Shown here: positions 58,288 through 64,000 of the stretch, piece by piece | Numbering within the stretch: the stretch's first letter is position 1 | Layout of the letters: each line of letters opens with the position of its first letter | Source of the DNA: Cerioporus squamosus | Lineage: Eukaryota; Basidiomycota; Agaricomycetes; Polyporales; Polyporaceae | Assembly: GCA_022592435.1 (NCBI GenBank) | Contig: JABYQS010000049.1 | Location: 161,213 to 225,212 of the forward strand | Direction: 5' to 3' | Length of the DNA: 64,000 nucleotides | The notes under the pieces: generated by a model | The model's database searches: none | What the model saw: the letters and a program-made list of their open reading frames with translations, nothing else | Told to the model about the DNA's origin: nothing | Translations under genes and position numbers: made by a program

Positions 58288-60046
58288 ATGTCTGTCCACG
58301 AAGAACCTCCAGCGACCGCTCCAGCGACGCAAGCGAGCGCCGCGACGCCTGACGACACCAATCTCCGCGCAGAACAGACTGCTACCGCGACCGGAGGGCA
58401 TTCTTCGGATAACACCGCCGGCTACAATGCAACAGATTCTGGAGTTCCTCAGCCCGCAGCTGCGCACGCTTCCTCCTCACCCAGCACCGTTACCACTGGT
58501 ACAAACCCTTTCGAGGACGCCGCGGCTGAACCGACCCCAGTGCTGCCGCCCAGACCCGCGGAGGAACACCCCATGGCGACTGCAAGCACGGCCGCGGAGA
58601 GTACTCCGGACACGGTCGCGAACGCGAATGTGCAGACTCCCGAGTCGGCCGCGAACACGAATGTGCAGACGAACGAAAGTGTCCAGGGACAGGTGCATCC
58701 GCAGGTGGAGGCGCTGCGCGCGATGTTCCCCGATTTCGACGTGTTGGTCTTGTACGTCCGTCCCTTCACTGCTTGGTGCTTCATAGCTGCAGTATCGCCC
58801 TTGACTGCGATGTAGCGCTGCGCGTGTACGGTGTTGGACTGAGAGCACTTGCGTTACAGGCAGTCGGTGTTGGAATCGGTGAACTACGATCAGGAGCGTG
58901 CGCTGGATATCTTGCTGGGGATGAACGATCCGGAGTACGTCTCGACGCATGGCGCTGCTCAGGTATGTCCGCGCGCCCTGTGATGATATCACCCCCTCAC
59001 CCGTGTCCATGGCTACGCAGCCCGAGCCGCCGTCCCAGCTCGACCTCGACGAGCAGCTCGCCCGGCAGCTGATGCTGGAGGACCAGCAGCACCAGCAGCG
59101 ACGCGCGACAGGGAACTCGTGGCCGCGCCGCAGCGAAGACGACGTCCCGTACCAGGCGCGGCAGCACCACCCCGAGCCCAACAGGCTCGCGCCCCAGGGC
59201 CAGGGCCCGGAAAGCGGCCGTGGTGGTCAGTCGGACTTCCAGGACATCCAGCGGACGATGGGCCAGATCGCGGAGAGCGGGAAGCGCACGTTCAGCTCCA
59301 TCGTCTCGCGCGTGAAGGCGAAGATCAACGAGTACGAGCAGTCTCGGTACGTCGTCGCCAGTCTGTCAGCCAGGGAGGATGTGGCTCATGCTGATGTTGG
59401 GGATCTGATTCTTGCAGAACTACTGGGCCCGGCCAGTCTTCTGGCTCGTCGACGACGCCGCAATGGGGTTCTGCCCCGCCTACACAGCTCGACCGGCATA
59501 CCGCGTCCCAGGCGTACCAGCAGCAGTACTTTGCCCCGGGCTCCACGACGCAGCCCCAACGCAGTCCAAACCCCGAGCCGCGCCAGCAGAACAACTCGCA
59601 GGTCACCGGGTACAACCTTGACGAACCCTCGGCACAGGGTGAGTGCCACTCTGACAACCCACGGCTAAGTATCTCTAGATGGACTGACGCATAACTGTAC
59701 GTAGCTCAACCCGGACCTCAGACCCAGTCCGTCGCTTCACCCATCCCAACGACCGCTGCGCGCTCGGTCAGCCCAGTTGCGTCGGGTCTGACACCCACGG
59801 CATCGCCGCGTCCTTCCTCGGATGTTCCCCGCCCGCCGCCTACCTCCAGTGGCAGCCCCGTAAATCCCGGTATGTGCATTCTTCCTTAGGGAGGCCTCAC
59901 GCTCATGTCCAGGTACAGCCAAGATCGGGTTGCTGCCGAAGAAGCCCGTGTCGCTGCTGAACACGAACTCGCCGCCGGCGACGCGGCCGAGCGATGACGA
60001 TGACGAGCTCGAGTACGTCGAGAACCCGTTCGAGGAGCGCAAGTAG
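58288..60046 (+). CDS. CUE5: CUE-domain ubiquitin-binding protein, Cue5-like
   Basis: Cue5 in yeast binds ubiquitin and Atg8 and brings aggregates to autophagy. After a disordered N-terminus (MSVHEEPPATAPATQASAAT) the CUE domain is split by an intron: ALRAMFPDFDVLV, then LQSVLESVNYDQERALDILL with the MFP and LL signatures. A DEQLARQLMLEDQQHQQR helix follows, then SDFQDIQRTMGQIAESGKR and SRVKAKINEYEQ. The remainder is Pro/Gln-rich and ends DDDDELEYVENPFEERK. About six exons. The symbol is by domain layout, not proven orthology. I see no certain Atg8-binding motif. Confidence 0.78.
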
Positions 60047-62564
60047 ACTGCTGTGGCATGACGTTACCGGAAGCTTGAGGAGATGCCTCTGGGAATTGTG
60101 AATGTATTATTGTATCGAAGGGACGGCGGTCTACCTTGCTTGACACTGTTGAAATGGGGCTATTGTATGCGTTGCTGAGATGTGCACGATCTGGTTCGCT
60201 AGAGAGAAGGTGTTCCGATGCTGTAAAGTTATGGATGTCAAATCAATGGATGATCACGAGTACACGATATACGCGAGGTGTCTTCGTGGTCGATGTCCAG
60301 GTGCCTGTGCATGTGTACGACTTCCATGGCTATTTATGAACGCGTCCATGGTGCAGGATGTGCTGGCCAGCCGTGATGTCCTCGGAGACACCCGTCATGC
60401 ATCCCTCGGTGCCGCAGAACAGCCGTGTCGCAAGAAGTTGCTACTGAGATGCGAACGCTGTTGCATACGCGTGCTCGTCATATGGAAGGCAGGGACGCAT
60501 CGCCTCGTCGTGGTTACCGAATGCAAGTGTTGTTGAGATACGTACTCATTGCGTTCTGGGAGTGATGTGTTCGACTTGTTTTCAGAAGCCATCTTGATAT
60601 GCATGGACCGAGCCTGAGCGGGCGAAGCAGTGGTTAGCGGCGGGATCTCGGAGGTAAGCGGTGTCCGAGTTATCTGCATTGCATGTCCTGAAATCATCCT
60701 GAACCTTTGCTATGTATACCGTCGTTGTGCGCATGAACCCGAGAAGTATGCTGGTATGCTGGGTTCAATAGCGCGGCTGCGACGGGCTCCAGCCAGCGCA
60801 GTCCTGCCTACGAATCCGCACGAAGGTAGAGCTGTTCCTTGGCCATCAGGGAACGAAGTGACTCACGGCGGGTCCGGGCGGGGCGATCGGTACGCACTCG
60901 CGAGATGTCGTGCTCGGAACGAGACCCAGAGGCCCCCACCGTATGCACGAACAGCGAGTCCTGGCACTGCTGAGTCTTTATCGCGGTCATACTGTGATCA
61001 CAAAGGCGATGTATGTAGTTGGGACACCCGGTATGTACCTTGAAACGGCTGAGGTGATCACTTGAGCACTGCAGCGGGGACTGAGGGCGTAGCGCGATGC
61101 GCGTAGAGCATCCTAGTACTGCGCAACTGGCGTGATGCGTGATGATGTCCCACGGCGATCCTTCGTCTGCGAGGCTGCTCGCAACCTGTTCGGCTGTTAC
61201 GATTTTTGCTGTACAGCTTTGTAAGTAACCAGTTAAGGGGCATGTATTTGCTGCTGCTCACCAGGTGACTTGAGCATGACATCGCGCTCTGACAGCTTCA
61301 GAGCAACATATCTGCGAGACAGCCAGACCGTGACGTACGACAGCGTCCTAGCATTGGCAATGTGCGATATGCTCCCGAGGTCCGTCTGCGTTGTGTCAGC
61401 GGCGCGCCGGACAAGGCCGGACAAGAGGAGATCAGACGCAAGGAAGACCTCGCCACCATGATGTCTGTCGTACCCCACACGGTGCGTGCAGCGGGCGCGG
61501 GATGTTACCGCCGGGAGGAGGATCTGACCGAGTGGTTCTGTCCTAAAGATAGGTAGGTCAGTATGGCGAACGTCAAGAAGCAGCACGGTACGAACGTCCA
61601 GGCGGTGCAAAGCGACGTTATCTACATATGGACGAGCTGTGCGGCGAGTCGTCGGTGATGCATCTGATGCCAGATGGTTGGATGGTGTCTTTGCCAGATG
61701 TGGTGGTCGCCATCTCTATGCTGCGTGCATCATGACAGTTTGTGTCAGCTTAAGTCGCACGACAATATTGCTCTCAAGCGGCGGAGGTACAGTGCAAGTT
61801 GGAGTGGTTTGTGGATGCCTTAGCCTCCGACATAGCTAGCTGAGAAGCACAATGGTGAGTAAATGCTCTCTGACTAGTGATACTTATTAGCATCGCTCAC
61901 CTTCAGCAGACGGCGTCGTGGCGGCAACTTGATGAAGGACGGAAGATGACGGAACGTAAATCAGGGTTGCTCTCGAGGACCGGGAACGCAGTGCTGTCGG
62001 CAATCGGGGAAGTGATCTCTCCGCCAACATTGCCGCACGTGAAGCCCTCCGCTACCGCCGAGCGACCATGCAGTCGACGCTCTTCTCCGCCCATATCTAC
62101 TGCGTTTGGCCCACGTTGACGCCTATACGTTAAGCACAAGGTGTTCTCGGGCACGCAGACATTCAGACAAGCATGAACCGCATGGCTACGGCGCTGCGAG
62201 GACCAACCCAGCGCCGTCTGCCATGCCGCCACTATCACGTTGGAGCCCCGCGAGACCAGAAGCTCGGAGGAATGAACTGCCATCACAACGGAAACAAGCG
62301 ACATGCCATCTCGGATGGCTTCGCGTCGTCGTCAGACCGGACGGCCGACCATGTGGCCTCCCGGTATCGAACAGATCCAGCGCGCTGCTCTCTTCCTCCG
62401 CACCCTCACCCTCTCCTCACCTGTCGCTCGTTCTGCTGTCTGGGCCACCGCCTCGACAGTATAAATACCCCACACTCCTTCATCCAACCTCACCAGGACA
62501 TCTCCTGTTCCCTGCAGCCCTTTGAAGCCTCACGGTTCTCAAGCCTCTTCTCTCGGCATTCATC
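60047..62564. other. 2.5 kb without a recognisable gene; promoter of the protease at its end
   Basis: Frames of 60-184 codons occur on both strands, but none has domain, signal-peptide or splice support. A TATAAATA box at 62460-62467 lies about 100 bases before the protease ATG and marks the core promoter. Confidence 0.5.
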
Positions 62565-63991
62565 ATGTTCTGCAAGGCTACGCTGCTCACCGTCGCCCTC
62601 GGCCTCATGGCTTCCGCGACCCCGATCACGACGAAGCAGGGCATCCGCATCCCCCTCGGGAAGCGCAGCACCCTCCAGAACGAGGATGGCACCTTCAACT
62701 ATGATAAGGCTGTCATCCAGACGGTGAACACGATCAAGTACGTCCATCTCTCCATCCTGGGTCCATAAGCGCTGACACCCCTCCAGCAAGCACCGCGCGA
62801 ACTTGATCAACCTTGAGAAGAACGTTGGCGCGCACGCCTTCAAGGAGGGCGCCTTCATCAAGGAGCTTGCCACCCTCCCCGCCCACCTTGCCAAGCGTCA
62901 GGCCGAGTCCCTCACCGACGAGGAGGACGACCTTGAGTGGGCGGGCACGATCTCCATCGGCACCCCCGGCCAGAAGTTCCTCATCGACTTCGACACCGGC
63001 TCCTCTGACCTCTGGGTCCCGTCGTCTTCTTGCACCAGCTCGACCTGCCGCTCCAAGAGCAGGTACACCGCCTCGTCGTCCTCGACGAGTGCGAAGAAGT
63101 CCGGCTCGTTCTCCATCGAGTACGGTGACGGCTCCACCGTCTCCGGCCCCGTTTACACCGACACTGGTAAGCCATGCGCTGCTCAACCCGATCCATGAAC
63201 ACTATCTGATCATCACCTTCGCAGTCACCGTTGCCGGTGTCTCGGTTACGAAACAGTCCTTCTCGCCCGTGACCACGCTCTCGAGCAGCTTCACGGCGAC
63301 CCCATTGACGGCATCCTGGGTCTCGCATACCCCGCCATCTCCAACCTCAACGCGAACCCTTCTTCAACACGGCTATCCAGCAGGGCGCAGTCGATGAGGG
63401 TGTCTTCGGCTTCAAGCTCGCCTCCACGGGCTCTGAGCTTTACCTCGGTGGCGCCGACGACGAGCTTACTCGGGCTCGCTCGAGTACCATGACGTCGACA
63501 CCTCGACTGGCTTCTGGCAGCTCACCGGCGCCAAGGCCCTCGTCGGCGGCAAGGCGGTCGTGTCCAACTTCGAGACCATCATCGACTCCGGCACCACCAT
63601 CATGTACGGCCCTCCTGCGGCCGTCAAGACCTTCTACAAGGCCATCTCCGGTTCGGCCGTGTACGACTCGAGCCAGGGCTACTACTCCTACCCCTGCAAC
63701 TCGCCCCCCACCGTGCGTTCTCGTGGGGCGGCAAGCAGTGGACCATCTCTGCCGACAAGTGAGTGTCTGATCCAGCCCAGTATGGGGACGAGTCAAGTGC
63801 TGGACCATGTGTCCTCCAGCTTCAACCTCGGTGAGACCGAGACCGGCTCTGGCAAGTGCGTCGGTGCGCTCGCCGGCCAGGACATCGGCCTTGGCAGCAA
63901 CGTCTGGCTCCTCGGCGACAGCTTCATGAAGAACGTCTACACCGCGTTCTCCTTCGACCAGGATGCCGTCGGCTTCGCCGCGCTCGCCTGA
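62565..63991 (+). CDS. Secreted aspartic protease (polyporopepsin-like), with apparent one-base deletions
   Basis: A secreted pepsin-family (A1) endopeptidase. It starts with a signal peptide ([18 protein letters not shown]) and a propeptide, with mature protein from about [19 protein letters not shown]. The first active-site block is [15 protein letters not shown]; the second is [14 protein letters not shown]. The C-terminus is [18 protein letters not shown] and GFAALA. Introns at 62738-62786, 63169-63224 and 63761-63819 keep phase. However, the conserved frame changes four times, near 63300, 63358, 63467 and 63714. Each is repaired by adding one base in C- or T-rich sequence. Both catalytic Asp regions and all flanking blocks are otherwise perfect, so sequencing errors are more likely than decay. 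Confidence 0.82.
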
Positions 63992-64000
63992 GCGGCCCGT

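Noticed and set aside
1..64000. CRISPR arrays, operons, ribosome binding sites
   Set aside because: The sequence is eukaryotic with spliced genes; no regular spaced repeats of that kind are present.

Overview
This is a nuclear contig from a filamentous basidiomycete, most likely an agaricomycete close to the Polyporales. Genes are split by many 45-70 base GT-AG introns, the DNA is moderately GC-rich, and the products include a polyporopepsin-like aspartic protease and a kinase family known to be expanded in mushroom-forming fungi. The gene models below are read by hand from splice signals and family conservation. Intron borders are therefore inferred, and the ends of each gene are firmer than the internal exons. 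Left flank (1-5.4 kb): conserved housekeeping genes, namely the 5' part of ERG19 (mevalonate diphosphate decarboxylase), a divergent CCR4 deadenylase and an aldo-keto reductase. Right flank (40.4-64 kb): a tRNA-Ser(CGA), a Ser/Arg-rich protein, a ClC chloride channel, the Arf-like GTPase ARL3/ARFRP1, V-ATPase c'' (VMA16), an aspartic-protease-fold surface protein with Tyr-rich repeats, TFIIA large subunit (TOA1), a small coiled-coil protein, a Vps3844-type membrane protein, a CUE-domain protein and a secreted aspartic protease. The centre (6-39.3 kb) is different. It holds nine paralogous protein-kinase-like genes (here K1-K9) and at least seven members of a second family that I do not recognise (here the partner family, P). 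Six kinases stand head-to-head with a P gene. A seventh, K2, stands head-to-head with an unrelated unknown gene. The two start codons are always 432-522 bases apart. Seven kinase promoters carry a GACGTGGGA-type box and/or a CACGTG box about 80-130 bases before the ATG. Two kinases, K2 and K3, form a separate branch: HCD replaces HRD in the catalytic loop, they share a GC-AG intron, and I see no CACGTG box. Long stretches between cassettes hold only diverged repeats and relics of cassettes, including a tandem duplication of a whole ~4.2 kb unit. I infer a fast-evolving, lineage-expanded kinase-partner system, each pair probably co-expressed from one bidirectional promoter, inserted between conserved genes. 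Its cellular role cannot be read from the sequence.
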